Source: Pseudokineococcus marinus (GTDB lineage Bacteria > Actinomycetota > Actinomycetes > Actinomycetales > Quadrisphaeraceae). Taken from it: DNA of 64,000 nucleotides. Numbering within the stretch: position 1 is the first letter of the stretch; each line of letters begins with the position of its first letter. Of this stretch, positions 1 to 8,043 are shown in pieces. Position numbers and translations under genes: made by a program. The notes under the pieces are model-generated. The model saw only the letters and a list, made by a program, of their open reading frames with translations, did no database searches and had not been told where the DNA came from. The stretch covers positions 186,001-250,000 of the forward strand of contig NZ_JBBHZZ010000004.1 of assembly GCF_037482405.1 (NCBI RefSeq), written 5' to 3'.

Positions 1-13
1 AGAGAGAGCACGC

Positions 14-2002
14 TCACCTCAGGGAGACGTAGAGGACGAGACCGACCGCCGCGGCGCCGAGCACCACGACGAGCTGGGCGTAGTAGTCGTGCAGCTGCCC
101 CGTCTGCGCGCTGCGCACTAGCCCCCCGAGGCGCTTGGTGCCGGCGGCGACGCCGTGGACGGCGCGGTCGACGCCGTCGTCGGCACGGGCGGTGAGGCCG
201 GCGGCCCCGTCGGTGCGACGGGCGAGGGCGCGGACGCCGGCGTCGAGGCGGTCGTCGGCGGAGCCCGCGGCACCGGCGGTGCCGACGACGCCGCGGCTCA
301 GGGCGGTGGGGACGCGGCCGAGGGCGTCGTCCGCGCGGGCGGCCCGCTCAGCGAGCGCGAGGACGCCGGCGACGACGGCGTCCGTCGCCGCCCCGAGCCC
401 TAGCCACGCGCGCGCCCAGCCCGGCTCGGGCAGCCGGTCGGCGCGGACGAGGAGGAAGACGACGACCAGCGCCGCGACCGCCAGCACCCCTGAGACGACG
501 AGCTCGAGCGCGCCGGCGCCCGCCGCGGCCGGGTCCTGCCCGAGCACCCGCGCGAGGAGGCGCACCTCGGGGGGCAGGCCGAGCACCGCCAGGCCCAGCG
601 CCGCGAGCGCGAGGACGACGAGCGGCGCCTGCGCGAGCCGCGGCACCTCGCGGGTGCCCTGTTCCTCGCCGTCCCAGTGCTCGACGACGTCCTCGACCTC
701 CTCGCCGCCTCGCGCCCGGCGGAAGACCACGACGAGCACCTTGCCGGCGTACGCCGCTGACAACGCCGCCCCGAGCAGGCCGACGGCGTAGAGCGCCGGC
801 GACGTCTCGAGGGCGGCGTGGAGGACGGCGTCCTTCGTCGTCCACAGCGCGAACGGCGGCACCCCGGCCAGCGCGAGCGCGCCCATGGCGACGGCGCCGC
901 CGACCACCGGCCAGATGCCCGCGGCGCCGCGCAGCCCGGCGAGCTGCTTGGTGCCGAGCGCCGAGAGCCACGCCCCGGCGACGAGGAAGAGCAGCGCCTT
1001 GACCGCCGCGTGCGCGACGAGCTGCGCCGTCCCGCCCGTCAGCGCGCCGACGCCGGCGGCGAGGACGACGAACCCGAGCTGGGCGGACGTCGACGCGGCG
1101 AGCAGCTGCTTGAGGTCGCGCTGCGCGAGCGCGACGACGCCGAGCGCCACCGCCGTCAGCGCGCCGACCCAGGCGGCCGTCGTCGCCGCCCACCCCGTCG
1201 CGGCGAGCAGCGGCTCGACGCGCAGCAGCAGGTACCCGCCCATGGCGACCATCGCCGCGGAGTGCAGCAGCGCGCTCACCGGGCTCGGGCCCTCCATCGC
1301 GCGCGAGAGCCACCACGAGAACGGCAGCTGCGCGGCCTTGCCGAGCGCGGCGACGAGGACGCCCGCTGCGACGACGTCGCGCCAGCCGGCGGGGAGGTCC
1401 GCAAGGTCTCCCAGCGCGAGACCGCTGCCGCCCAGGAGCCCGCCACCGACGGCGCCCGCGAGCGCGACGTAGAGCCCGAGGTCGCCCGCGCGGGTGGTGA
1501 CGAACGCCGTCGTGCCCGCGGAGACGCGCCGGTCCTCGCGCCACCAGAAGCCGACGAGCGCGTAGGACGCCGCGCCCATGATCTCCCACGCGAGCAGCAG
1601 CGCGGGCAGCGTCGTCGCCGTCGCCGTCAGCGACACCGCCGCGGCGAAGAGCAGCATGAGCCCGGCGAAGCGCGCTCGGCCCTCGCGGACGTCGGCCCAC
1701 GCGAAGACGAGGACGAGCAGCACCACCGCCGCGACGGCGAGGACGACGACGGCCGACAACCCGTCGACGCCCAGGCCCAACGGGGCGCCGGCGAGGAAGG
1801 GCGCCTGCACCGACGGGCGCCCGGCCGCCGCGAGCGCCGCCAGCCCGAGCGCGGCCGCCGCGGTGGCGACGGCGACGGGGAAGGCCGCGCGGTCGGCGAC
1901 GGCGCGGCCACGGGGGCCGGCCGTCGTCCCGGCGAGCGCGAGCACGACGCCCACGACCGCGGGCCCGAGGACGAGCAGCACGAGGGCCAGCTGCGGCGTC
2001 AC
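14..2002 (-). CDS. nuoL: NADH-quinone oxidoreductase subunit L (NuoL-like)
   Basis: Antiporter-like proton-pumping subunit of the complex I membrane arm, about 662 residues and strongly hydrophobic throughout. The family core is visible near residue 225 (LPFSWWLSRAMEGPSPVSAL followed by LHSAAMV) and the later VAHAAVKALLFLVAG segment carries the His and Lys expected along the proton path. The reading frame stays open to 2155, but the start is placed at the GTG at 2002 because that GTG overlaps the nuoK stop as GTGA, the junction used all through this operon. The C-terminal third has a long amphipathic segment rich in Arg and Ala before a last membrane helix, as in other NuoL proteins. It is the last complete gene of the cluster here; nuoM and nuoN would be expected beyond the left edge. 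Confidence 0.9.
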   Translation of the reverse strand: MTPQLALVLLVLGPAVVGVVLALAGTTAGPRGRAVADRAAFPVAVATAAAALGLAALAAAGRPSVQAPFLAGAPLGLGVDGLSAVVVLAVAAVVLLVLVFAWADVREGRARFAGLMLLFAAAVSLTATATTLPALLLAWEIMGAASYALVGFWWREDRRVSAGTTAFVTTRAGDLGLYVALAGAVGGGLLGGSGLALGDLADLPAGWRDVVAAGVLVAALGKAAQLPFSWWLSRAMEGPSPVSALLHSAAMVAMGGYLLLRVEPLLAATGWAATTAAWVGALTAVALGVVALAQRDLKQLLAASTSAQLGFVVLAAGVGALTGGTAQLVAHAAVKALLFLVAGAWLSALGTKQLAGLRGAAGIWPVVGGAVAMGALALAGVPPFALWTTKDAVLHAALETSPALYAVGLLGAALSAAYAGKVLVVVFRRARGGEEVEDVVEHWDGEEQGTREVPRLAQAPLVVLALAALGLAVLGLPPEVRLLARVLGQDPAAAGAGALELVVSGVLAVAALVVVFLLVRADRLPEPGWARAWLGLGAATDAVVAGVLALAERAARADDALGRVPTALSRGVVGTAGAAGSADDRLDAGVRALARRTDGAAGLTARADDGVDRAVHGVAAGTKRLGGLVRSAQTGQLHDYYAQLVVVLGAAAVGLVLYVSLR

Positions 2003-2301
2003 TGCTTCAGCTCCGCGGCCATGTCGGTCATGTCCGCGCCCGACGTGCGGTGCAGCAGCAGCGCGACGGCGAAGCCCATGGCCATCTCGACCGTCATCGC
2101 CGCGAGCACGACGACGAGCAGCACCTGCAGGCTCGGCTCCGGCGCGGTGAACCACCAGAAGCCCGCCGCGGCGAGGACGACGCCGTTGAGCATGAGCTCC
2201 AGCCCCATCATCACCATGACGACGACCTGCTGGGACAGCGCGCCGTACAGCCCCACCGAGAACAGGGCCGCGGCGACGACGAGCACCACCTCGAGGGTCA
2301 T
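1999..2301 (-). CDS. nuoK: NADH-quinone oxidoreductase subunit K
   Basis: Small three-helix subunit of the complex I membrane arm, 100 residues, the usual length. The two buried glutamates of the family are present, one in MMGLELMLNGVVLAA and one in AAMTVEMAMGFAVALLLHR. Its ATG overlaps the nuoJ stop (ATGA) and its stop overlaps the nuoL GTG, so translation is probably coupled on both sides. In family terms it transmits protons between NuoJ/A/H and the antiporter-like subunits. Confidence 0.95.
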   Translation of the reverse strand: MTLEVVLVVAAALFSVGLYGALSQQVVVMVMMGLELMLNGVVLAAAGFWWFTAPEPSLQVLLVVVLAAMTVEMAMGFAVALLLHRTSGADMTDMAAELKQ

Positions 2302-2933
2302 CGGCGGCCGCCCTGCGTCGTGCCGCGGAGGTCGTCGCCGAGCCGCGCGTACCGGCCCTGCGCCTGGGCGAGGACGACGCCGGCGACGATCGTCGCGAGC
2401 ATCACCGGGCTCACGACCATCATCACGAGCATGTGGTCGCCCATGAGGGCGTCGCCGAGGGAGTACGTCGTCGCCCCGCCTTCAGTTGATCCGGCAGGGC
2501 CCTCGGGCGGCACGGAGGACCGCTGCGGCCAGTCGACGAGCAGGATCCCGACGGCCAGGACGACGAAGGACGCCCCCGCCGCGACGAGGGCCCGCCGTTT
2601 GCTGTGGACCATGGACATCGGCATGAGCGCCGGATTCATCCCCATGAGCATGACCATGAAGACGCCCATGACGGCCATCTCCATGAGCATCATGAGGACG
2701 ACGACAACCCCGACGTAGTCCAGGTGCAGCGCCACCACGGCGGCCCCGACGGCGACGAAGGACGCGGCGAGCAGGTACGTCGCGCGCGCCATCGAGTCGA
2801 CCTTGAAGACCAGGGCGCCGGTGACGACGGCGACGACGCCGAGCGCCGTCACTGCGACCCCGCGGAGCACCGAGAGGTCGGGCAAGGGGGTCTCGAGCAC
2901 GACGCTGCTCATCTCACTGAAGGCCAGGCTCAC
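2298..2933 (-). CDS. nuoJ: NADH-quinone oxidoreductase subunit J
   Basis: Membrane subunit J of complex I, about 211 residues. The conserved helix is seen as ALHLDYVGVVVVLMMLMEMA, followed by a Met-rich helix, a loop and a final helix (VMMVVSPVMLATIVAG). The GTG at 2933 is preferred because it overlaps the nuoH stop as GTGA, matching the nuoK-nuoL and nuoA junctions. An ATG at 2912 would give a protein seven residues shorter and cannot be excluded. The C-terminus is short and charged. Confidence 0.88.
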   Translation of the reverse strand: MSLAFSEMSSVVLETPLPDLSVLRGVAVTALGVVAVVTGALVFKVDSMARATYLLAASFVAVGAAVVALHLDYVGVVVVLMMLMEMAVMGVFMVMLMGMNPALMPMSMVHSKRRALVAAGASFVVLAVGILLVDWPQRSSVPPEGPAGSTEGGATTYSLGDALMGDHMLVMMVVSPVMLATIVAGVVLAQAQGRYARLGDDLRGTTQGGRR

Positions 2934-3865
2934 GACCGCACCACCACCACGACGCTGACGACGAGCAGCTGCAGCAGCGCCGCGGGCAGCAGCACCGTCC
3001 AGCCGAGGGCCAGAAAGCGCTCGGGGCGCACGTCGGGCAGCCGGCGCCGGACGACGACGAGCGCCGCGGCGAGCAGCGCCGTCTTCACGAGCACCCACAG
3101 CCACCCGGGCAACAGCGGCCCGGAGCCGCCGCCGAGGAAGAGCGGGACGGCGAACGCCGCGCCGGCGACGAGCAGGCCCGCGCGCCCGGCGAGCACGAGC
3201 AGCCGGTCGACGCCGGACAGCTCGGCGAGGACTCCCCCGCTGATCGCTGCGCCGCCCGCCGGGGAGAGCGGCCCACGCACCGAGAAGGCGAGGACGCCGG
3301 TGCAGTAGACGACGAAGGCGACGGGCATCCACACGACGTGGGGCAGACCCGGCTGGGCGGCCGCGACGTCGCCGACCCGAAGGCTCCCCGCGGCGACGGC
3401 CGGCGCCGTGAGGGCGAACATCAGCGGCAGCTCGTACGCCATGGCCTGCGCGAGGAAGCGGTACCCGCCGGTCAGCGACCACGCCGCGTTGGGCCCCCAC
3501 CCGGCGAGCCACACGAGCACCCACACGAGCACGTCGACGGCGTTGAACCAGACGACGCCGACGCTCGCGTCCGCCAGCACCCACTCCCCCAGCGGCACGA
3601 CGGCCACCATGAGCAGCGGCGCGACGACGAACCCGCCGACCGCGACGTGCCGCAGCAGCGTGTCGGCCGCGACCGTCGTCCGACGGCGCTGGCGCAGGAG
3701 GCGGGCGGTCTCGACGAGGGGGTGCTGCGCCCCGACGGACGCCGAGCGGCCGGCGGCCCGGGCGGCGAGGGCGCCGTCGAGCGCGGTGACGCCGAGCGCC
3801 GCCACCCCCAGCAGCACCGCGGCGAGGAGCACCCACGGCACGGCGACCTGCACGACGTCACCCAT
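2930..3865 (-). CDS. nuoH: NADH-quinone oxidoreductase subunit H
   Basis: Membrane subunit at the junction between the peripheral arm and the membrane arm, forming part of the quinone site. It has 311 residues with about eight hydrophobic segments. The family signature region reads GWGPNAAWSLTGGYRFLAQ, then AMAYELPLMFALTAP, matching the conserved Gly-rich and Glu-bearing loop of NuoH. The ATG at 3865 overlaps the preceding gene by eight bases. Because nuoB, C, D and I are not present as normal genes nearby, the partner presented to this subunit is unclear; the upstream 425-residue protein is the obvious candidate. Confidence 0.9.
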   Translation of the reverse strand: MGDVVQVAVPWVLLAAVLLGVAALGVTALDGALAARAAGRSASVGAQHPLVETARLLRQRRRTTVAADTLLRHVAVGGFVVAPLLMVAVVPLGEWVLADASVGVVWFNAVDVLVWVLVWLAGWGPNAAWSLTGGYRFLAQAMAYELPLMFALTAPAVAAGSLRVGDVAAAQPGLPHVVWMPVAFVVYCTGVLAFSVRGPLSPAGGAAISGGVLAELSGVDRLLVLAGRAGLLVAGAAFAVPLFLGGGSGPLLPGWLWVLVKTALLAAALVVVRRRLPDVRPERFLALGWTVLLPAALLQLLVVSVVVVVRS

Positions 3866-5135
3866 GGGCGTGCCCGTGGTGGTGGGCGTGCGCGTCGCCG
3901 CCGTCGGCCTCGTCGCCGTCCTCGTCCTCGTCGTCGCGCGGGGCGAACGCGGCGAGGTCGTCGTCGCCGAGCGCGTCGGTCCGCAGGTCGAGCGCCGCGA
4001 CGAGCAGCCGCGCCGTCACGACGTCGACGCCGACCAGCCGCTCGGGCAGCGCCTCCAGCGCCGCGCGGGTGCGGCGTCCCGGGTCGTCGTCGCGGGCGTC
4101 GGGGTCGAGGAGGCCGAGCAGGAGCGTCCGGACGTCGTCGCGAGTCCGACGCCGCGCGTCGAGTCCGACGTCGCGCAGGTCCCCTGGCGCTGAGGCCTGT
4201 GCAGCGTCGGACTCGGCACCGGACGTCGGACTCGACGTCGCGACGTCCGCCTCCCGCAGCGCCCACGCCAGCACCCGCGAGCGCTCCACCCGCCCTCGCA
4301 ACCGCGCCGCCTCACCCCGGACTTCGTGCGCTTCCTCCGCCCCAGCGCCCCGTGAGGACGTCAAAAGGCTACGAAGTCCGCTGGGAGAGGGGGCGGAGCG
4401 CGGCGAAAGGCTACGAAGTCCGGCAGGGAGGGCGGCGTCGCGGAGGTGGACGGCGCGGGCGGCGACGTCGTCGGCGCCGGCGAGGCGCAGCACCTGCGCC
4501 GCGGCGTCGAGGCGGCGGGCGACGTCGTCACCCCGACGGGCGTCGTCCGCCGAGTCCCGGCGCGCAGCGGCGCCCGCCAGCACCTCCACCCGCGCGCGGA
4601 CGACGACGTCGCCCGACAGCACCGTCCGCAGCACGAGTCCGGCGGGCCAGTCCGGCAGCACGGGCCCGAGGGGCACGCGGAGGACGTCCATCTCCAGGCC
4701 GTCGCGGAGGTCGTCCTCGCCGCCGGCGAGGTCCAGCCCCGCGGGGTGCATGTCGTCGCCGTTCTCGACGTCGGCCGGGACGAGGTCGCGAGACGCCGCG
4801 TCGGCGCGCTGGGCGTCGTCGTCGAGCAGCGACGCCGCCAACCCCTCCAGCGCACCCGGCACCTCGGACGGCGCGCTCACCGACGCCCGCGCCCGCGGAC
4901 CGGGCATCTGCTCCCACGTCCGCTCGAGCACCTCGCCCCAGCTCTCGCCCGGCGTCCCGCAGACGACGACCGCGTCGGCGTCCGCGGGCGACGACGCCGC
5001 TCGCCAGCCCCGCTCCACCAGCGCCCGCTCGACGGCGGCCCGCGCCGCCCAGCCCCCGGGCACCTCGACGAGCAGCACCGCCGTCCCGCGCACCGCCCAG
5101 CGGGCCAAGACCCGCTGGAGAGGACGCAGGCTCAC
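3858..5135 (-). CDS. Complex I-associated protein, degenerate NuoB/NuoD-like
   Basis: A 425-residue soluble protein between nuoA and nuoH, exactly where nuoB-C-D normally sit. Seen: residues 1-100 resemble a NuoB fold without its cluster (VLLVEVPGGWAARAAVERAL, then ADADAVVVCGTPGESW, then EQMPGPRARA), and the middle part (VLRVPLGPVLPDWPAGLVLR, then SGDVVVRARVEVLAG) recalls the start of NuoD or hydrogenase large subunits. Only one Cys is present, so the NuoB cluster N2 cannot be bound. The second half is Asp/Arg/Ala-rich, contains two groups of short DNA repeats, and ends in a His-rich tail (HAHHHGHAHG). The GTG start at 5135 overlaps the nuoA stop as GTGA. The NuoB/NuoD relation is inference from short motifs. 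If correct, the cluster encodes a proton-translocating membrane module with a non-redox connector. Confidence 0.7.
   Translation of the reverse strand: MSLRPLQRVLARWAVRGTAVLLVEVPGGWAARAAVERALVERGWRAASSPADADAVVVCGTPGESWGEVLERTWEQMPGPRARASVSAPSEVPGALEGLAASLLDDDAQRADAASRDLVPADVENGDDMHPAGLDLAGGEDDLRDGLEMDVLRVPLGPVLPDWPAGLVLRTVLSGDVVVRARVEVLAGAAARRDSADDARRGDDVARRLDAAAQVLRLAGADDVAARAVHLRDAALPAGLRSLSPRSAPSPSGLRSLLTSSRGAGAEEAHEVRGEAARLRGRVERSRVLAWALREADVATSSPTSGAESDAAQASAPGDLRDVGLDARRRTRDDVRTLLLGLLDPDARDDDPGRRTRAALEALPERLVGVDVVTARLLVAALDLRTDALGDDDLAAFAPRDDEDEDGDEADGGDAHAHHHGHAHG
4142..4233. repeat. Mirrored quartet of GAGTCCGACG words inside a gene
   Basis: GAGTCCGACG occurs at 4142 and 4161 (19 bp apart). 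Its reverse complement CGTCGGACTC occurs at 4205 and 4224 (again 19 bp apart). The group lies in the low-complexity second half of the nuoB/D-like gene and forms a large interrupted inverted repeat. Confidence 0.85.
4318..4422. repeat. ACGAAGTCCG-word array inside a gene (42-bp spacing)
   Basis: GGCTACGAAGTCCG is found at 4367 and 4409, exactly 42 bp apart, with an inverted relative (CGGACTTCGTGCGC) at 4318. The same word forms an intergenic array at 33079-33203. On the coding strand the two direct copies are read as GLRSL and the inverted one as AHEVR, so the TAG trinucleotide inside the word stays out of frame and the gene remains open. Confidence 0.9.
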
Positions 5136-5500
5136 TGCCACGAGAACGCCCCCTCGCGGTGCGCCCACAGCACCCCGAGCAGGAGGACGCCGAGGAAGAC
5201 GAACATCTCCACGACGGCCGAGAGCCCGACGTCCGCGACGACGAGCACCCACGGGTACATGAAGAGCATCTCGACGTCGAAGGCGAGGAAGACGACCGTC
5301 ACCGGGTACCAGCGCGCGTGGTACCTCGAGAGGGCGTGCTCGGACGGGTGCCAGCCCGACAGCCACGGCCACGCCGTGAGCCCGCGCGGCGCGACGGCCG
5401 TCAGCCGGTGGACGGCGAAGGCACCCGTGACGCCGACGCCGCCGAGCACGAGGACGGCGAGCAGCCCCGCCCACCCGGACGTCGCCTCGGCTCCCGTCAC
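5132..5500 (-). CDS. nuoA: NADH-quinone oxidoreductase subunit A
   Basis: Small membrane subunit A of complex I, about 122 residues with three hydrophobic segments. The family signature is clear: YPVTVVFLAFDVEMLFMYPW, with the conserved FDVE and YPW. Two adjacent GTG codons are possible starts (5503 and 5500). The one at 5500 is chosen because it gives a six-base spacing to the GGAGG ribosome binding site, whereas 5503 would leave only three. It is the first gene of the minus-strand operon and its stop overlaps the next GTG. Confidence 0.92.
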   Translation of the reverse strand: MTGAEATSGWAGLLAVLVLGGVGVTGAFAVHRLTAVAPRGLTAWPWLSGWHPSEHALSRYHARWYPVTVVFLAFDVEMLFMYPWVLVVADVGLSAVVEMFVFLGVLLLGVLWAHREGAFSWQ

Positions 5501-5523
5501 CACGGACCTCCTGCGACGATCTG

Positions 5524-5561
5524 CCCGTACCGCTCTCTGGATACCCGGACGAGCGTACGGG
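5524..5561. promoter_or_regulatory. Inverted repeat between nuoA and the ArsR gene
   Basis: CCCGTACCGCTC at 5524 and GAGCGTACGGG at 5551 are inverted copies apart from one bulged base. The element lies between the divergent nuoA and ArsR-family genes, where an operator for the regulator would be expected. No binding specificity can be read from sequence alone. Confidence 0.45.
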
Positions 5562-5632
5562 TGTTGCTCGTCGCCGCGACCCGGCGACCTCTTCCGTCCC
5601 GACTGACGGCGACCGACCCGCCGAGGAGCCCC

Positions 5633-6001
5633 GTGGCCGACCACGTCCACCCTGTCGACGCCGACCGCGTCGCGCGCGCCAGGGAGCGCGTGCCCTCGCG
5701 CGAGGACGCCGTCGCCATGGCCGACGTGCTCGCCGTGCTGGCCGACCCGACGCGGGCTCGGGTGCTGCACGCGCTCGACGCCGTCGAGGAGCTCTGCGTC
5801 GGCGACCTGGCGCTCGCCCTCGACGCGAGCGAGGACGCCGTCGGCTACGCGCTGCGGGTGCTGCGCGGCGCGGGTCTCGTCACCAACCGCAAGGCCGGTC
5901 GCGTCGTCTTCTACCGTCTGGTCGCCGGCTTCCCCGCCCCGCTGCGCGAGCACTGCCTGCGCGCGCTCGTCGACCTCACCCGCGGGGAGCCCGCACCGTG
6001 A
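5633..6001 (+). CDS. ArsR/SmtB-family winged-helix repressor
   Basis: A 122-residue dimeric winged-helix regulator. The helix-turn-helix and wing are visible from about residue 52 to 100 (ELCVGDLALALDASEDAVGY, then GLVTNRKAGRVVFYRL). Family sensors detect metals through Cys/His sites. Here only one Cys (Cys55, in ELCVGDL in place of the ArsR motif ELCVCDL) and an N-terminal DHVHPVD segment are available, so a CadC-like or Ni/Zn-type site using the N-terminal His residues is more likely than an arsenic site. The GTG at 5633 follows GAGGAG by five bases. The stop overlaps the next gene as GTGA, and the gene is divergent from the nuo operon. Ligand and targets are unknown. Confidence 0.85.
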   Translation: MADHVHPVDADRVARARERVPSREDAVAMADVLAVLADPTRARVLHALDAVEELCVGDLALALDASEDAVGYALRVLRGAGLVTNRKAGRVVFYRLVAGFPAPLREHCLRALVDLTRGEPAP

Positions 6002-6492
6002 CGACGGTCGACGTCGCCCCCGTCGACGTCCGCGACCCGGCGGTGCTCGCCCTCGTCGACGCCCTCACCGCCGAGCTGGCCACGGGCGGCTACACCGAGG
6101 ACGAGACGTTCGGCTACACGCCGGAGCAGCTGGCGGCCTCGGCGGTCCACCTCCTCGGCGCCAGCGTCGGCGGGGCGCTCGTCGGCATCGCCGGCGTCGA
6201 GCTCGACGACGCGGGCGCCGGCGAGCTGAAGCGCTTCTACGTCGTCCCCGCGCACCGCGGCTCCGGCGTCGCCGACGCGCTGCTCGAGGCGCTCGTCGCC
6301 CACGCGCGCGAGCGCGGCGCCACGGCCCTGCGCCTCGAGATCGGCGACGCGCAGGCCGCCGCGCTGCGCTTCTACGCCCGCCACGGGTTCACGCCGATCC
6401 CCCGCTTCGGGCCGTACGTCGACTCCGCGACGTCGGTGTGCCTGGAGCGGCGCCTCGACGGGCCGGCGCAGCCTGGCGTTCGCCCGGGCTGA
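5998..6492 (+). CDS. GNAT-family N-acetyltransferase
   Basis: A 164-residue acetyl-CoA-dependent N-acetyltransferase. The acetyl-CoA binding motif A is visible as FYVVPAHRGSGVADALLEAL, followed by the later strand and helix AALRFYARHGFTPI. It is translationally coupled (GTGA) to the ArsR regulator, so it is probably part of the regulated response. Arsenic-resistance ArsN acetyltransferases occur in similar pairs, but the regulator lacks the arsenic motif. The substrate is unknown. Confidence 0.85.
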   Translation: MTTVDVAPVDVRDPAVLALVDALTAELATGGYTEDETFGYTPEQLAASAVHLLGASVGGALVGIAGVELDDAGAGELKRFYVVPAHRGSGVADALLEALVAHARERGATALRLEIGDAQAAALRFYARHGFTPIPRFGPYVDSATSVCLERRLDGPAQPGVRPG

Positions 6493-6560
6493 CACCACCA
6501 GGCCTGCCTGACCGGCCGACGGCGCCGCCCCGCGGGACGACACCGTCGGCCGAGCCTTCC

Positions 6561-6625
6561 CAGCCCCGTCAGATCAGCCCTGTCGGACCAGCCCTGTCAG
6601 TCAGCCCGGTCGGATCAGCCCTGGG
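6561..6625. repeat. 14-bp tandem repeats covering the DUF305 stop codon
   Basis: Units of the form CAGCCCTGTCGGAC start at 6561, 6575, 6589, 6602 and 6616 (period 14, once 13). The TGA of the minus-strand DUF305 gene (6615-6617) lies inside the array, which extends away from the gene into the convergent spacer with decreasing similarity. Confidence 0.85.
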
Positions 6626-7334
6626 CCAGCAGGCCCTCCATGGTGGAGATCTCGGCCTCCTGCGCGGTGATGATCCGCTGGGCCAGCTCCCGGACCTGCG
6701 GGTCCTGGGCGTCCTCGAGGGCCGTCTCCGACATGGAGACGGCGCCGCGGTGGTGCTCGACCATCATCGTGAGCCACATCCGGTCGAACTCGGCGCCGGA
6801 CGCGGCTTCGAGGGAGGCCATGTCCTCGGGGCTCATCATCCCCTCCATGCCGGACGCGCCGCCGTGGTCCGTGCCCTCGTGGTCCATGTCCTCGTGCTCC
6901 ATGCCCTCGTGGTCCATGCCCTCGTGGTCCATGCCGTCCATGGACATGCCCTCGCCGGGCATGCCCTCCGGCACCGGCTCGCCGTAGGACTCGAGCAGGG
7001 CGCTCATCTCGTCGATCTCGGGCTGCTGCTCCCCCTCGATCTGCTGGGCCAGGGCGGTGACCTCGGGGTCCTCGCTCCGCCCGTCGACGAGCTGCGCCAT
7101 CTCCGTCGCCTGGCGGTGGTGCGGGATCATCCCGGTGAGGAAGGCGACGTCCGCCGCGGAGGCGCTGGCCGAGGAGCCCGCCGAGGCGCTGGGCGCCGAC
7201 GAGGCCACCGGCGCGGGCCCGCCCGCCTCGACGTCGTCGCCGCAGCCGGCGAGGACGAGGGCGGCGGCGAGCGCGAGGGCTCCCGCGGCGCGGCGGGCGG
7301 TGGGGCGGGTGCTGGTGGTGCGGTGGGTCGTCAC
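6615..7334 (-). CDS. DUF305 lipoprotein, Met/His-rich
   Basis: A 239-residue exported lipoprotein. The signal peptide ends in a lipobox (LVLAGCGDD). Two DUF305 half-repeats are visible: MIPHHRQATEMAQL near residue 75 and MVEHHRGAVSMSETAL near residue 190. They are separated by a Met/His/Asp-rich stretch (MDGMDHEGMDHEGMEHEDMD) that resembles a copper-binding linker. The GTG at 7334 is preceded by GGAGG at nine bases. DUF305 proteins in actinobacteria are often found with copper-handling genes, and the next gene upstream is a His-rich DUF6153-like protein. A periplasm-side metal-binding role is inference. Confidence 0.88.
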   Translation of the reverse strand: MTTHRTTSTRPTARRAAGALALAAALVLAGCGDDVEAGGPAPVASSAPSASAGSSASASAADVAFLTGMIPHHRQATEMAQLVDGRSEDPEVTALAQQIEGEQQPEIDEMSALLESYGEPVPEGMPGEGMSMDGMDHEGMDHEGMEHEDMDHEGTDHGGASGMEGMMSPEDMASLEAASGAEFDRMWLTMMVEHHRGAVSMSETALEDAQDPQVRELAQRIITAQEAEISTMEGLLAQG

Positions 7335-7429
7335 TGGTGCGGTCCTCCGGTACGGGTGCGGAGCCGCGGCCCCGGGCGGGGCGCGGCGGACGGGTCGTGA
7401 CCGACGGCGGTGCCGCCGGTGACGACCTG

Positions 7430-7930
7430 TCACACCCGCCAGAGGCAGAGCTGCGCGCGGGAGAGGTGCGTCCACGGAGGTGCGGTGAGGGGCGGGACGA
7501 CGGGGACGCGCAGCACGGCCCGCGCCGGACACCACGCCCTCGGCGGGCGACGACGGGAGCGGCTCGCGACGACGGCGGCGAGCGCCACGGCCCCGGCGGT
7601 GACGACGGCGAGGCACAGGTGCAGCAGGACGTCCGCCGTCCCGCCCGCCGGGCTCTCGCCCGATGAGCGGACGTCGTCACCCGCGACGACGGCGCCGACC
7701 ACCGCCGCGGCCGCGTGGCCGTCGTGGCCCGCCGTCGTCCCGGCCACCGCGACGTGGGCGCCGCGGTCGACGGACGCCGCCCCGTGGTGGCCGTGCCCGG
7801 AGGTGAGCCCGTGCATGCCCACGACGCCGAGGACGGCGGCGAGCACGAGCAGCAGCCGCAGCAGGGCGGCGCCCGGTGCGCCGTCCGCACGACCGACGGG
7901 CCGCGGACGGCTCGTCGCTCGATCGCTCAC
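7430..7930 (-). CDS. DUF6153-like His-rich membrane protein
   Basis: A 166-residue protein with an N-terminal hydrophobic helix (LLRLLLVLAAVLGVVGMHGL), an extracytoplasmic His-rich loop (HGLTSGHGHHG and AGHDGHAAAA), and a second helix (LLHLCLAVVTAGAVALAAVV) before a basic tail. This layout matches the small actinobacterial DUF6153 proteins that accompany DUF305 genes, which is the case here (about 95 bases upstream in the same direction). A role in copper homeostasis is plausible but not shown. Confidence 0.65.
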   Translation of the reverse strand: MSDRATSRPRPVGRADGAPGAALLRLLLVLAAVLGVVGMHGLTSGHGHHGAASVDRGAHVAVAGTTAGHDGHAAAAVVGAVVAGDDVRSSGESPAGGTADVLLHLCLAVVTAGAVALAAVVASRSRRRPPRAWCPARAVLRVPVVPPLTAPPWTHLSRAQLCLWRV

Positions 7931-7974
7931 GGGAGACCTCCGGAGTGGTGGACCTCCACGGTACGACTACCCCC

Positions 7975-8010
7975 CGGGGGTAGGCCCGGGGGTAGGCCCG
8001 GGGGTGGGCG
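7975..8010. repeat. 12-bp tandem repeat upstream of the DUF6153-like gene
   Basis: CGGGGGTAGGCC at 7975 and 7987, and the variant CGGGGGTGGGCG at 7999. It lies between the stop of the VOC gene (8044) and the start of the DUF6153-like gene (7930), so it is both a 3' region and a promoter region. Confidence 0.8.
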
Positions 8011-8043
8011 TGGGGGGCGTCGTCCGCTGGTCCGGTCGGGGCG

